The notes beneath the pieces were generated by a model. It was not told the DNA's origin. It worked only from the letters and a program-made list of their open reading frames with translations, and ran no database searches. Shown here one piece after another: positions 17,801 through 28,400 of a stretch of DNA of 33,261 nt. Position 1 is the first letter of the stretch; each line of letters opens with the position of its first letter. The stretch is from Nostoc sp. CMAA1605. GTDB lineage: Bacteria; Cyanobacteriota; Cyanobacteriia; Cyanobacteriales; Nostocaceae. Location: NCBI RefSeq assembly GCF_021596505.1, contig NZ_PJIZ01000053.1:1-33261 (forward strand), written 5' to 3'. The translations under genes were made by a program, and so were the position numbers.

Positions 17801-20800
17801 AACCTACTGTTATTTAATATTCACCATATTATTTTTGATGGTTGGTCTTTTAGTATATTAGTAGCTGAATTAGAAGAACTATATACAGCTTATTCTCAGG
17901 GTTTAATTTCGCCATTAACAAAACTTTCTATTCAGTATTCAGACTTTAGTTTCTGGCAAAGAAAGTGGCTGGTTGGTAATGTTTTAGAATTACAATTAAA
18001 TTATTGGAAACAAAAGTTAAGTGGTAATTTACCAATATTGGAATTACCCATAGACCATCTCCGTCCGAGAATGCAAACATACAAAGGGGCGACAAAATCT
18101 TTTGTTTTATCACAAGAATTAACTGCAAGTATCACATCTCTTGCTCAACAAGAGGGTGTAACTGTATTCATGACTTTACTAGCAGCATTTAAAGTATTGC
18201 TTTGTCGCTACAGTGGTCAGGAAGATGTAATTGTAGGAACTCCTATTGCTGGAAGAAACCGTAAAGAAATTGAGGGGTTAATGGGATTTTTTGTGAATAC
18301 TTTAGCATTACGGACTGACTTAGGAGCGCACCCAAGTTTTAGGGAATTATTAAGTCGAGTGCGACAGGTATGTTTAGAAGCTTACACACATCAAGATGTA
18401 CCATTTGAGCAGCTAGTCGAAGTTTTACAACCAGAACGGGATTTAAGTCACACTCCTATATTTCAAGTGATGTTTGCTTTGCAAAATGTGCCAATAGGAG
18501 AATTACAATTACCAAATTTGAGTGTAAAACCTTTAGAACCATTAGTAAAGACTGCAAAATTCGACCTCACCTTGTCAATGGAAGAACGGAACGGCTGTTT
18601 AGTAGGTGAGTGGGAATATAATACTGATTTGTTTGATGATACAACAATAGAACGAATGGTCAAAAATTTCCAAGTTCTATTATCGGGAATATTAACTGCT
18701 CCTGAACAAAATATTTGGGAATTACCTTTATTAGATGAAACAGAAAGACATCAATTACTAGTTACTTGGAATCATCATCAGGTAAGTTTTACTAATGATC
18801 AGTGTATTCATCAGTTGTTTGAAGAACAGGTAGAAAAAACACCTGATGCAGTTGCGGTGATATTTGACAATCAAGAAATAACTTATCAAGAACTCAATCA
18901 ACGCGCAAATCAACTAGCCAATTATCTGCGAGTATTAGGAATCAATCCAGAAGTTATAGTTGGGATTTGCACAGAACGCTCTATAGAAATGATTATAGGT
19001 ATATTGGGCATTCTCAAAGCAGGTGGAGCTTATGTACCGCTTGATCCTGACTATCCCACTGAGCGTCTGCGCTTCATGTTAGAAGATGCTCAAGTTTCAA
19101 TATTGCTCACACAAAAGCATTTAGTTGAGAAACTACCTGAGAATCAAACCCAAATTGTCTATTTGGATACTGATGCTGATGAGTTTGACTATGATAGTGA
19201 CATTTCCCAAATCAGTCAGGTAAAAGCATCAAACCTAGCTTATGTACTATATACCTCTGGTTCTACAGGTAAACCAAAAGCGGTAGCTATCGAGCATCGC
19301 AGTCCTGTTGCTTTAGTAAGTTGGGCAAAAGAGGTTTTTACAAAAGAAGAGCTTGCTGGTGTCTTAGCATCTACTTCTATTTGTTTTGACCTGTCAGTTT
19401 TCGAGTTATTTGTTACTCTCAGTGTTGGCGGAAAGGTCATCTTAGCTCAGAATGCTTTGCACTTACCCACTCTGACTGCTGCCAACCAAGTTACTCTGAT
19501 TAATACGGTGCCAAGTGCGATCGCACAGTTAATTCGAGATGATCATCTACCACAACAGGTATGCACAGTTAATTTAGCCGGTGAACCTCTGCAAAATCAA
19601 CTTGTGCAGCAAATTTATCAGCGCAGTCAGGTGAAGCGTGTCTTCAATCTCTATGGACCCTCAGAAGACACCACTTACTCAACATTTAGCTTAATAGAGC
19701 AAGGTGCAACCACCTCACCAACCATCGGTCGCCCAATTTCTAACACACAAGTCTACATTCTTGACCAATATCTACAGCCAGTTCCCGTAGGTGTACCAGG
19801 GGAGTTACACCTCGGTGGTGTAGGGTTGGCAAGAGGCTACCTCAATCGTCCAGAATTAACACAAGAGAAATTTATTTCTCACCCCTTTGATACTGGTCGC
19901 CTTTACAAAACTGGGGATTTAGTCCGGTACTTACCAAGTGGTAATATTGAATACTTGGCACGCATAGATAATCAAGTCAAAATTCGTGGTTTCCGCATTG
20001 AGTTAGGGGAAATTGAAGGGGTATTGAGCCAGCATAGGGATTTGCAAGCATCCTGCATCATCGCCCGTGAAGATAACTCTGGGGATAAACGCCTAGTTGC
20101 CTACGTAGTAGCGAAGCATGGTTATGAACTCTCGATTAGTCAGTTGCGTTCTTTTCTCTCTGGGCAACTGCCACAGTACATGGTGCCGCATATCTTCGTG
20201 ATCCTGAAGTCTTTACCTTTAACTCTCAATGGCAAAATAGATCGTCGTGCTTTGCCTGAACCAAACTCGGCTGAATTACTGGCAGACAGTTTTGTAGCCC
20301 CCCGTAATCAAATTGAAGAAATATTAACGCAAATTTGGGCAGAAGTTCTGAGAGTAGAAAAAGTTGGCATTAATGATAACTTTTTTGAATTGGGTGGACA
20401 TTCCTTACTAGCTACACAAGTTATCTCCCACATCAGACAAACACTTAATCAAGAAATCCCACTCCGTCTATTATTTGAATATCCCACTATTGGTCAATTT
20501 TCTCAGCATATTGATATTAATAAATTAACAGACAATGATTTATTAACCTCATCAATAGAAGCTAGAGGAAATCTAGAACAAATACCACTATCATTTGCTC
20601 AACAACGTCTCTGGTTTTTAGACCAACTACAACCTCATAGTAATGCTTATAACCTTGTCTACAATTTTGAAATTCAGGGTTTACTGAATATTCCGGCTTT
20701 AGAAAGAAGTATAGCGGAAATTATAGAACGCCATGATATTCTCCGCACTAACTTTCAGATGGTAGATGGAGAACCGACACAAATTATTAGGGACAGCAAT

Positions 20801-23800
20801 TTTAATTTGTCTGTCATTGATTTACAATCACTATCTGATGAACATCAAGAACGAGAAATTGCTGAAATAACTAAACAAGAAGCAGAGATATCTTTCAATT
20901 TAGCTGAAGATGTTTTATTTCGGGTCAAACTTATAAGATGGAATCAAGAAAAAAACCTACTGTTATTTAATATTCACCATATTATTTTTGATGGTTGGTC
21001 TTTTAGTATATTAGTAGCTGAATTAGAAGAACTATATACAGCTTATTCTCAGGGTTTAATTTCGCCATTAACAAAACTTTCTATTCAGTATTCAGACTTT
21101 AGTTTCTGGCAAAGAAAGTGGCTGGTTGGTAATGTTTTAGAATTACAATTAAATTATTGGAAACAAAAGTTAAGTGGTAATTTACCAATATTGGAATTAC
21201 CCATAGACCATCTCCGTCCGAGAATGCAAACATACAAAGGGGCGACAAAATCTTTTGTTTTATCACAAGAATTAACTGCAAGTATCACATCTCTTGCTCA
21301 ACAAGAGGGTGTAACTGTATTCATGACTTTACTAGCAGCATTTAAAGTATTGCTTTGTCGCTACAGTGGTCAGGAAGATGTAATTGTAGGAACTCCTATT
21401 GCTGGAAGAAACCGTAAAGAAATTGAGGGGTTAATGGGATTTTTTGTGAATACTTTAGCATTACGGACTGACTTAGGAGCGCACCCAAGTTTTAGGGAAT
21501 TATTAAGTCGAGTGCGACAGGTATGTTTAGAAGCTTACACACATCAAGATGTACCATTTGAGCAGCTAGTCGAAGTTTTACAACCAGAACGGGATTTAAG
21601 TCACACTCCTATATTTCAAGTGATGTTTGCTTTGCAAAATGTGCCAATAGGAGAATTACAATTACCAAATTTGAGTGTAAAACCTTTAGAACCATTAGTA
21701 AAGACTGCAAAATTCGACCTCACCTTGTCAATGGAAGAACGGAACGGCTGTTTAGTAGGTGAGTGGGAATATAATACTGATTTGTTTGATGATACAACAA
21801 TAGAACGAATGGTCAAAAATTTCCAAGTTCTATTATCGGGAATATTAACTGCTCCTGAACAAAATATTTGGGAATTACCTTTATTAGATGAAACAGAAAG
21901 ACATCAATTACTAGTTACTTGGAATCATCATCAGGTAAGTTTTACTAATGATCAGTGTATTCATCAGTTGTTTGAAGAACAGGTAGAAAAAACACCTGAT
22001 GCAGTTGCGGTGATATTTGACAATCAAGAAATAACTTATCAAGAACTCAATCAACGCGCAAATCAACTAGCCAATTATCTGCGAGTATTAGGAATCAATC
22101 CAGAAGTTATAGTTGGGATTTGCACAGAACGCTCTATAGAAATGATTATAGGTATATTGGGCATTCTCAAAGCAGGTGGAGCTTATGTACCGCTTGATCC
22201 TGACTATCCCACTGAGCGTCTGCGCTTCATGTTAGAAGATGCTCAAGTTTCAATATTGCTCACACAAAAGCATTTAGTTGAGAAACTACCTGAGAATCAA
22301 ACCCAAATTGTCTATTTGGATACTGATGCTGATGAGTTTGACTATGATAGTGACATTTCCCAAATCAGTCAGGTAAAAGCATCAAACCTAGCTTATGTAC
22401 TATATACCTCTGGTTCTACAGGTAAACCAAAAGCGGTAGCTATCGAGCATCGCAGTCCTGTTGCTTTAGTAAGTTGGGCAAAAGAGGTTTTTACAAAAGA
22501 AGAGCTTGCTGGTGTCTTAGCATCTACTTCTATTTGTTTTGACCTGTCAGTTTTCGAGTTATTTGTTACTCTCAGTGTTGGCGGAAAGGTCATCTTAGCT
22601 CAGAATGCTTTGCACTTACCCACTCTGACTGCTGCCAACCAAGTTACTCTGATTAATACGGTGCCAAGTGCGATCGCACAGTTAATTCGAGATGATCATC
22701 TACCACAACAGGTATGCACAGTTAATTTAGCCGGTGAACCTCTGCAAAATCAACTTGTGCAGCAAATTTATCAGCGCAGTCAGGTGAAGCGTGTCTTCAA
22801 TCTCTATGGACCCTCAGAAGACACCACTTACTCAACATTTAGCTTAATAGAGCAAGGTGCAACCACCTCACCAACCATCGGTCGCCCAATTTCTAACACA
22901 CAAGTCTACATTCTTGACCAATATCTACAGCCAGTTCCCGTAGGTGTACCAGGGGAGTTACACCTCGGTGGTGTAGGGTTGGCAAGAGGCTACCTCAATC
23001 GTCCAGAATTAACACAAGAGAAATTTATTTCTCACCCCTTTGATACTGGTCGCCTTTACAAAACTGGGGATTTAGTCCGGTACTTACCAAGTGGTAATAT
23101 TGAATACTTGGCACGCATAGATAATCAAGTCAAAATTCGTGGTTTCCGCATTGAGTTAGGGGAAATTGAAGGGGTATTGAGCCAGCATAGGGATTTGCAA
23201 GCATCCTGCATCATCGCCCGTGAAGATAACTCTGGGGATAAACGCCTAGTTGCCTACGTAGTAGCGAAGCATGGTTATGAACTCTCGATTAGTCAGTTGC
23301 GTTCTTTTCTCTCTGGGCAACTGCCACAGTACATGGTGCCGCATATCTTCGTGATCCTGAAGTCTTTACCTTTAACTCTCAATGGCAAAATAGATCGTCG
23401 TGCTTTGCCTGAACCAAACTCGGCTGAATTACTGGCAGACAGTTTTGTAGCCCCCCGTAATCAAATTGAAGAAATATTAACGCAAATTTGGGCAGAAGTT
23501 CTGAGAGTAGAAAAAGTTGGCATTAATGATAACTTTTTTGAATTGGGTGGACATTCCTTACTAGCTACACAAGTTATCTCCCACATCAGACAAACACTTA
23601 ATCAAGAAATCCCACTCCGTCTATTATTTGAATATCCCACTATTGGTCAATTTTCTCAGCATATTGATATTAATAAATTAACAGACAATGATTTATTAAC
23701 CTCATCAATAGAAGCTAGAGGAAATCTAGAACAAATACCACTATCATTTGCTCAACAACGTCTCTGGTTTTTAGACCAACTACAACCTCATAGTAATGCT

Positions 23801-25165
23801 TATAACCTTGTCTACAATTTTGAAATTCAGGGTTTACTGAATATTCCGGCTTTAGAAAGAAGTATAGCGGAAATTATAGAACGCCATGATATTCTCCGCA
23901 CTAACTTTCAGATGGTAGATGGAGAACCGACACAAATTATTAGGGACAGCAATTTTAATTTGTCTGTCATTGATTTACAATCACTATCTGATGAACATCA
24001 AGAACGAGAAATTGCTGAAATAACTAAACAAGAAGCAGAGATATCTTTCAATTTAGCTGAAGATGTTTTATTTCGGGTCAAACTTATAAGATGGAATCAA
24101 GAAAAAAACCTACTGTTATTTAATATTCACCATATTATTTTTGATGGTTGGTCTTTTAGTATATTAGTAGCTGAATTAGAAGAACTATATACAGCTTATT
24201 CTCAGGGTTTAATTTCGCCATTAACAAAACTTTCTATTCAGTATTCAGACTTTAGTTTCTGGCAAAGAAAGTGGCTGGTTGGTAATGTTTTAGAATTACA
24301 ATTAAATTATTGGAAACAAAAGTTAAGTGGTAATTTACCAATATTGGAATTACCCATAGACCATCTCCGTCCGAGAATGCAAACATACAAAGGGGCGACA
24401 AAATCTTTTGTTTTATCACAAGAATTAACTGCAAGTATCACATCTCTTGCTCAACAAGAGGGTGTAACTGTATTCATGACTTTACTAGCAGCATTTAAAG
24501 TATTGCTTTGTCGCTACAGTGGTCAGGAAGATGTAATTGTAGGAACTCCTATTGCTGGAAGAAACCGTAAAGAAATTGAGGGGTTAATGGGATTTTTTGT
24601 GAATACTTTAGCATTACGGACTGACTTAGGAGCGCACCCAAGTTTTAGGGAATTATTAAGTCGAGTGCGACAGGTATGTTTAGAAGCTTACACACATCAA
24701 GATGTACCATTTGAGCAGCTAGTCGAAGTTTTACAACCAGAACGGGATTTAAGTCACACTCCTATATTTCAAGTGATGTTTGCTTTGCAAAATGTGCCAA
24801 TAGGAGAATTACAATTACCAAATTTGAGTGTAAAACCTTTAGAACCATTAGTAAAGACTGCAAAATTCGACCTCACCTTGTCAATGGAAGAACGGAACGG
24901 CTGTTTAGTAGGTGAGTGGGAATATAATACTGATTTGTTTGATGATACAACAATAGAACGAATGGTCAAAAATTTCCAAGTTCTATTATCGGGAATATTA
25001 ACTGCTCCTGAACAAAATATTTGGGAATTACCTTTATTAGATGAAACAGAAAGACATCAATTACTAGTTACTTGGAATCATCATCAGGTAAGTTTTACTA
25101 ATGATCAGTGTATTCATCAGTTGTTTGAAGAACAGGTAGAAAAACACCTGATGCAGTTGCGGTGA
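14813..25165 (+). CDS. Nonribosomal peptide synthetase, modules 1-3 and start of module 4
   Basis: A 3450-residue multimodular synthetase building a peptide on phosphopantetheine carriers. Order: C-terminal half of a condensation domain (about 1-235, no HHxxxDG), A1 (256-766), T1 (Ser813), C2 (HHIIFDG from H1004), A2, T2 (Ser1864), C3 (H2055), A3, T3 (Ser2915), C4 (H3106), then the first residues of A4. Pocket residues read against GrsA give DFWNIGMVHK for A1, the threonine code, and DLFNNALTYK for A2 and A3, reported for alanine in cyanobacterial synthetases. No epimerisation or methyltransferase domain is seen. C2-A2-T2 and C3-A3-T3 are essentially identical. The ATG follows an in-frame TGA at 14789 and has only a weak ribosome binding site. 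The frame ends early (VEKHLMQLR) because an A run has five rather than six bases at 25140-25144. Confidence 0.93.
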   Translation: MKTPEKFIPLDSYTNNERFWRDFLCGLTAPIQLPNFNYLNLSNSSQQSWEFSLSSRLTSDLKTFAQNNELSLYTLIKAAVALLVSKYTSETDILFGATNEKSDFHVVPMRVSVEADAVVLSLLKQIQKQWSRLQDYEYISLQQIQQCSEIPPESPMFEVVVIFGKDGNLENLEEEKYPLVLFFDDNSELLLKINYDTNHFADDAIERMSGHLQTILTNIINFPEGTLANISLLPEQERHQLLIEWNQIKADYPLDKCIHELFEEQVEKTPNAVAVVFEERQLTYRELNQRANQLANYLRVLGVNPEFIVGICTERSIEMIIGILGILKAGGAYIPLDITYPQERLAFMLLDSQVSILLTQQHLVEKLPVSQARIVCLDTDVEQFAKIPLQQTKITVKPHNLAYIIYTSGSTGEPKGVLIPHCNVVRLFAATQAWFQFNQNDVWSLFHSYAFDFSVWEIFGSLLHGGRLVIIPYYISRSPELFYQLLSQEKVTVLNQTPSAFQQLMQVEQLWNHEHQLNLELSLRLVIFGGESLDIQSLKPWFDRHGDQLPQVVNMYGITETTVHVTYRPININDLNSSAKVIGSAIPDLQIYILNSYLQPVPIGVAGEIYVGGAGLARGYLNRPELTNEKFIAHPFNHQAEARLYKTGDLGRYLPNGDIEYLGRIDNQVKIRGFRIELGEIEAVLNQHTHIKAAKVISREEIPGDQRLVAYLILNSHEYSTSEIIQQIREYLKQQLPNYMIPAAFVVLDSFPLTQNGKIDYRALPAANFTSTHSNYIAPRTPQEEIIANIWSQVLKVNHIGINDNFFELGGHSLLATQVISHIRQTLNQEIPLRLLFEYPTIGQFSQHIDINKLTDNDLLTSSIEARGNLEQIPLSFAQQRLWFLDQLQPHSNAYNLVYNFEIQGLLNIPALERSIAEIIERHDILRTNFQMVDGEPTQIIRDSNFNLSVIDLQSLSDEHQEREIAEITKQEAEISFNLAEDVLFRVKLIRWNQEKNLLLFNIHHIIFDGWSFSILVAELEELYTAYSQGLISPLTKLSIQYSDFSFWQRKWLVGNVLELQLNYWKQKLSGNLPILELPIDHLRPRMQTYKGATKSFVLSQELTASITSLAQQEGVTVFMTLLAAFKVLLCRYSGQEDVIVGTPIAGRNRKEIEGLMGFFVNTLALRTDLGAHPSFRELLSRVRQVCLEAYTHQDVPFEQLVEVLQPERDLSHTPIFQVMFALQNVPIGELQLPNLSVKPLEPLVKTAKFDLTLSMEERNGCLVGEWEYNTDLFDDTTIERMVKNFQVLLSGILTAPEQNIWELPLLDETERHQLLVTWNHHQVSFTNDQCIHQLFEEQVEKTPDAVAVIFDNQEITYQELNQRANQLANYLRVLGINPEVIVGICTERSIEMIIGILGILKAGGAYVPLDPDYPTERLRFMLEDAQVSILLTQKHLVEKLPENQTQIVYLDTDADEFDYDSDISQISQVKASNLAYVLYTSGSTGKPKAVAIEHRSPVALVSWAKEVFTKEELAGVLASTSICFDLSVFELFVTLSVGGKVILAQNALHLPTLTAANQVTLINTVPSAIAQLIRDDHLPQQVCTVNLAGEPLQNQLVQQIYQRSQVKRVFNLYGPSEDTTYSTFSLIEQGATTSPTIGRPISNTQVYILDQYLQPVPVGVPGELHLGGVGLARGYLNRPELTQEKFISHPFDTGRLYKTGDLVRYLPSGNIEYLARIDNQVKIRGFRIELGEIEGVLSQHRDLQASCIIAREDNSGDKRLVAYVVAKHGYELSISQLRSFLSGQLPQYMVPHIFVILKSLPLTLNGKIDRRALPEPNSAELLADSFVAPRNQIEEILTQIWAEVLRVEKVGINDNFFELGGHSLLATQVISHIRQTLNQEIPLRLLFEYPTIGQFSQHIDINKLTDNDLLTSSIEARGNLEQIPLSFAQQRLWFLDQLQPHSNAYNLVYNFEIQGLLNIPALERSIAEIIERHDILRTNFQMVDGEPTQIIRDSNFNLSVIDLQSLSDEHQEREIAEITKQEAEISFNLAEDVLFRVKLIRWNQEKNLLLFNIHHIIFDGWSFSILVAELEELYTAYSQGLISPLTKLSIQYSDFSFWQRKWLVGNVLELQLNYWKQKLSGNLPILELPIDHLRPRMQTYKGATKSFVLSQELTASITSLAQQEGVTVFMTLLAAFKVLLCRYSGQEDVIVGTPIAGRNRKEIEGLMGFFVNTLALRTDLGAHPSFRELLSRVRQVCLEAYTHQDVPFEQLVEVLQPERDLSHTPIFQVMFALQNVPIGELQLPNLSVKPLEPLVKTAKFDLTLSMEERNGCLVGEWEYNTDLFDDTTIERMVKNFQVLLSGILTAPEQNIWELPLLDETERHQLLVTWNHHQVSFTNDQCIHQLFEEQVEKTPDAVAVIFDNQEITYQELNQRANQLANYLRVLGINPEVIVGICTERSIEMIIGILGILKAGGAYVPLDPDYPTERLRFMLEDAQVSILLTQKHLVEKLPENQTQIVYLDTDADEFDYDSDISQISQVKASNLAYVLYTSGSTGKPKAVAIEHRSPVALVSWAKEVFTKEELAGVLASTSICFDLSVFELFVTLSVGGKVILAQNALHLPTLTAANQVTLINTVPSAIAQLIRDDHLPQQVCTVNLAGEPLQNQLVQQIYQRSQVKRVFNLYGPSEDTTYSTFSLIEQGATTSPTIGRPISNTQVYILDQYLQPVPVGVPGELHLGGVGLARGYLNRPELTQEKFISHPFDTGRLYKTGDLVRYLPSGNIEYLARIDNQVKIRGFRIELGEIEGVLSQHRDLQASCIIAREDNSGDKRLVAYVVAKHGYELSISQLRSFLSGQLPQYMVPHIFVILKSLPLTLNGKIDRRALPEPNSAELLADSFVAPRNQIEEILTQIWAEVLRVEKVGINDNFFELGGHSLLATQVISHIRQTLNQEIPLRLLFEYPTIGQFSQHIDINKLTDNDLLTSSIEARGNLEQIPLSFAQQRLWFLDQLQPHSNAYNLVYNFEIQGLLNIPALERSIAEIIERHDILRTNFQMVDGEPTQIIRDSNFNLSVIDLQSLSDEHQEREIAEITKQEAEISFNLAEDVLFRVKLIRWNQEKNLLLFNIHHIIFDGWSFSILVAELEELYTAYSQGLISPLTKLSIQYSDFSFWQRKWLVGNVLELQLNYWKQKLSGNLPILELPIDHLRPRMQTYKGATKSFVLSQELTASITSLAQQEGVTVFMTLLAAFKVLLCRYSGQEDVIVGTPIAGRNRKEIEGLMGFFVNTLALRTDLGAHPSFRELLSRVRQVCLEAYTHQDVPFEQLVEVLQPERDLSHTPIFQVMFALQNVPIGELQLPNLSVKPLEPLVKTAKFDLTLSMEERNGCLVGEWEYNTDLFDDTTIERMVKNFQVLLSGILTAPEQNIWELPLLDETERHQLLVTWNHHQVSFTNDQCIHQLFEEQVEKHLMQLR
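15904..17250 (+). repeat. A1 core, near-identical to the A4 core at 25431-26777
   Basis: Constant offset of 9527 bases to the A4 segment. Only scattered substitutions were seen (for example AAAATACCCC versus AAAACACCCC near 15977, and CATCCAACAA versus CATTCAACAA near 16986). Similarity falls off after the T-domain serine codon (17249-17251). This is consistent with gene conversion or module recombination. Confidence 0.9.
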
Positions 25166-25433
25166 TATTTGACAATCAAGAAATAACTTATCAAGAACTC
25201 AATCAACGCGCAAATCAACTAGCCAATTATCTGCGAGTATTAGGAATCAATCCAGAAGTTATAGTTGGGATTTGCACAGAACGCTCTATAGAAATGATTA
25301 TAGGTATATTGGGCATTCTCAAAGCAGGTGGAGCTTATGTACCGCTTGATCCTGACTATCCCACTGAGCGTCTGCGCTTCATGTTAGAAGATGCTCAAGT
25401 TTCAATATTGCTCACACAAAAGCATTTAGTTGA
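17211..25433 (+). repeat. 3153-bp tandem repeat of whole C-A-T modules
   Basis: Units are 17211-20363, 20364-23516 and a partial third at 23517-25433. Each begins at TTGGCATTAATGATAAC, 38 bases before the T-domain serine codon, and encodes 1051 residues. Units 1 and 2 differ at one position that I noticed (AAATTCC versus AAATCCC, near 17312). The third copy stops matching at 25434, where the A1-like segment takes over. Confidence 0.95.
25140..25165 (+). other. Frame break in the NRPS: five-A run and GTGA stop/start overlap
   Basis: The matching sites in the other two repeat copies (near 18834-18839 and 21987-21992) have six A; here there are five. The resulting stop TGA (25163-25165) overlaps a GTG (25162-25164) that re-enters the correct frame. 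It may be a real deletion, slippage-prone expression, or a base-calling error in a repeat. Confidence 0.85.
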
Positions 25434-28400
25434 AAAACTTCCTGTAAGTCAAGCCAGAATAGTTTGTTTAGATACAGATGTTGAGCAATTTGCTAAAACA
25501 CCCCTCCAACAAACAAAAATAACAGTTAAACCTCATAACCTAGCTTATATTATTTATACCTCTGGTTCAACAGGAGAGCCTAAAGGTGTTCTCATTCCTC
25601 ACTGTAACGTTGTTCGTTTATTTGCAGCTACTCAAGCTTGGTTTCAGTTTAATCAAAATGATGTTTGGAGCCTTTTTCACTCCTATGCTTTCGACTTTTC
25701 TGTATGGGAGATTTTCGGTTCCCTTCTACATGGTGGTCGTTTAGTAATTATCCCTTATTATATCAGTCGCTCACCAGAACTATTTTATCAATTATTATCT
25801 CAAGAAAAAGTCACAGTTCTCAATCAAACACCTTCGGCTTTTCAGCAGTTGATGCAAGTAGAACAATTATGGAATCATGAGCATCAATTAAATCTTGAGT
25901 TAAGTTTACGGTTAGTTATTTTTGGCGGAGAAAGTCTGGATATTCAAAGTTTAAAGCCTTGGTTTGACAGACATGGAGATCAATTACCTCAAGTGGTAAA
26001 TATGTATGGAATCACAGAAACTACCGTTCATGTCACCTATCGTCCCATCAATATAAATGATCTCAATTCTTCCGCAAAAGTTATTGGTAGTGCAATTCCA
26101 GATTTGCAAATTTATATCTTAAATTCCTATTTACAACCTGTACCTATTGGTGTTGCTGGTGAGATTTATGTCGGAGGTGCAGGTTTAGCGAGGGGTTATT
26201 TAAATCGCCCAGAATTAACTAATGAAAAGTTTATTGCTCATCCTTTTAATCACCAAGCAGAAGCCCGTCTTTATAAAACTGGAGATTTAGGTCGTTACTT
26301 ACCCAATGGTGATATTGAATATTTAGGACGCATAGACAACCAAGTAAAAATCCGTGGTTTCAGAATAGAATTAGGAGAAATCGAAGCTGTATTAAATCAA
26401 CATACCCATATAAAAGCAGCTAAAGTTATTTCTAGAGAAGAAATCCCTGGTGATCAAAGATTGGTAGCCTATCTCATCCTGAATTCTCATGAATACTCAA
26501 CATCAGAAATCATTCAACAAATACGGGAATACCTCAAACAGCAGCTACCTAATTATATGATTCCGGCTGCTTTTGTAGTCCTAGATTCTTTCCCTTTGAC
26601 TCAGAACGGTAAGATTGACTATCGCGCGCTTCCTGCTGCCAATTTTACATCTACTCACAGCAATTATATTGCACCTCGAACTCCTCAAGAAGAAATTATC
26701 GCTAATATTTGGAGTCAGGTTCTAAAAGTAAATCATATTGGCATTAATGATAACTTTTTTGAATTGGGTGGACATTCCTTACTCGCTACACAAGTTATCT
26801 CCCGCATCAGACAAACATTTCATCAAGAAATCCCACTCCGTCTATTATTTGAATATCCCACCATTCGCCAATTCTCTCAGCATATTGACATTACTAAACA
26901 GAACAAAATTTCCTTATTATTACCACCCATTCAACGCCGACAACACCAACAAATACCACTGTCATTTGCCCAGAAGCGTCTGTGGTTTTTATCACAATTA
27001 GAACCTAATAGCACTGCTTATAATATGCCGTTGAGTTTACGTATTCAGGGTTTACTCAATATTCAGGCTTTAGAAAGAAGTATAGCGGAAATTATAGAGC
27101 GGCATGATATTCTCCGCACTAATTTTCAAATTGTAGATGGAGAACCAACTCAAGTTATTACTAATCATATTGACTTTAGATTATCTATTATTGATTTACA
27201 GTCTCTGGGTGATGAACAACGAGAAGAAGCAGCGATAAATATAGCTAATCAAGAAGCTAAAAGTATAGTTGACCTGTTAAATGACTTTCTATTTCGCGTT
27301 AAAATGGTGCGATTAGATACAGAATTACATCTGCTATTATTTAATATTCATCACATTATTTTTGATGGGTGGTCTGAGGATATATTGCAACGGGAAATTG
27401 CAACATTTTATCAAGCCTTTTCTACAGGAGATACCTTACCATTACCATCAAATTCTATTCAATATGCTGACTTTGCATTGTGGCAACATCACTGGTTGAC
27501 AGATAAAGTTTTAGATTCACAACTAAGTTACTGGAAACAGCAATTAAGCGGTACTTTACCTATATTAGAATTGCCTACAGACTATCCCCGTCCGCAAGTA
27601 CAAACCTATCAAGGAGCTTCTCATTCCCTAATTTTGTCGCCAGAACTAACTGCAACTATCAAATCTCTTTGCCAAAAAGCAGGGGTAACTTTATTTATGA
27701 TCCTACTGGCAGCATTTAAAGTATTACTTTGTCGCTACAGTGGACAAGAAGATATCATTGTGGGAACTCCCATCGCTGGAAGAAACCGTAAAGAAATTGA
27801 AGATTTAATTGGGTTTTTTGTGAATACCTTGGCTTTGCGGACTGATTTAACTGGTAATCCTAGTTTTCAAGAGTTACTAAATCGTGTGCGACAAGTTACT
27901 TTAGACGCTTACACTCACCAAGATTTACCTTTTGAAAAGCTAGTAGAAGAACTGCAACCAGAGAGAAATTTGAGCCATACTCCGATATTTCAAGTTTGGT
28001 TTAACATGATTAACTTGAATAAGGATTCTCTACAGATAAATGGCTTAAAATTTGAAGATGTTTCTATGGTTGAGACTACTTCTAAATTTGATTTGACTCT
28101 CTATATAAGAGAAGAAAATCATCAAATTAATTTACAATTTGTTTACAACAAGTCTCTGTTTAATTTAGAGACAATTCAGTATATGAGTACACAGTTTCAG
28201 AGATTGCTAGAAAGTGTTGCTCACTACCCAGAAAAGACCATTTATAGTTTCCCCCTGATCACTGAAACAGAAAGTCATGAATTATCACATCGGCGTAACT
28301 TGATTAGTCCCACTAATTCATTTGTAGAGTTTCAGAAACCAGAAATTGAACAATCTATCCCGTCACGTTTTGAGCAGCAAGTAAAAAAATATCCCCATCA

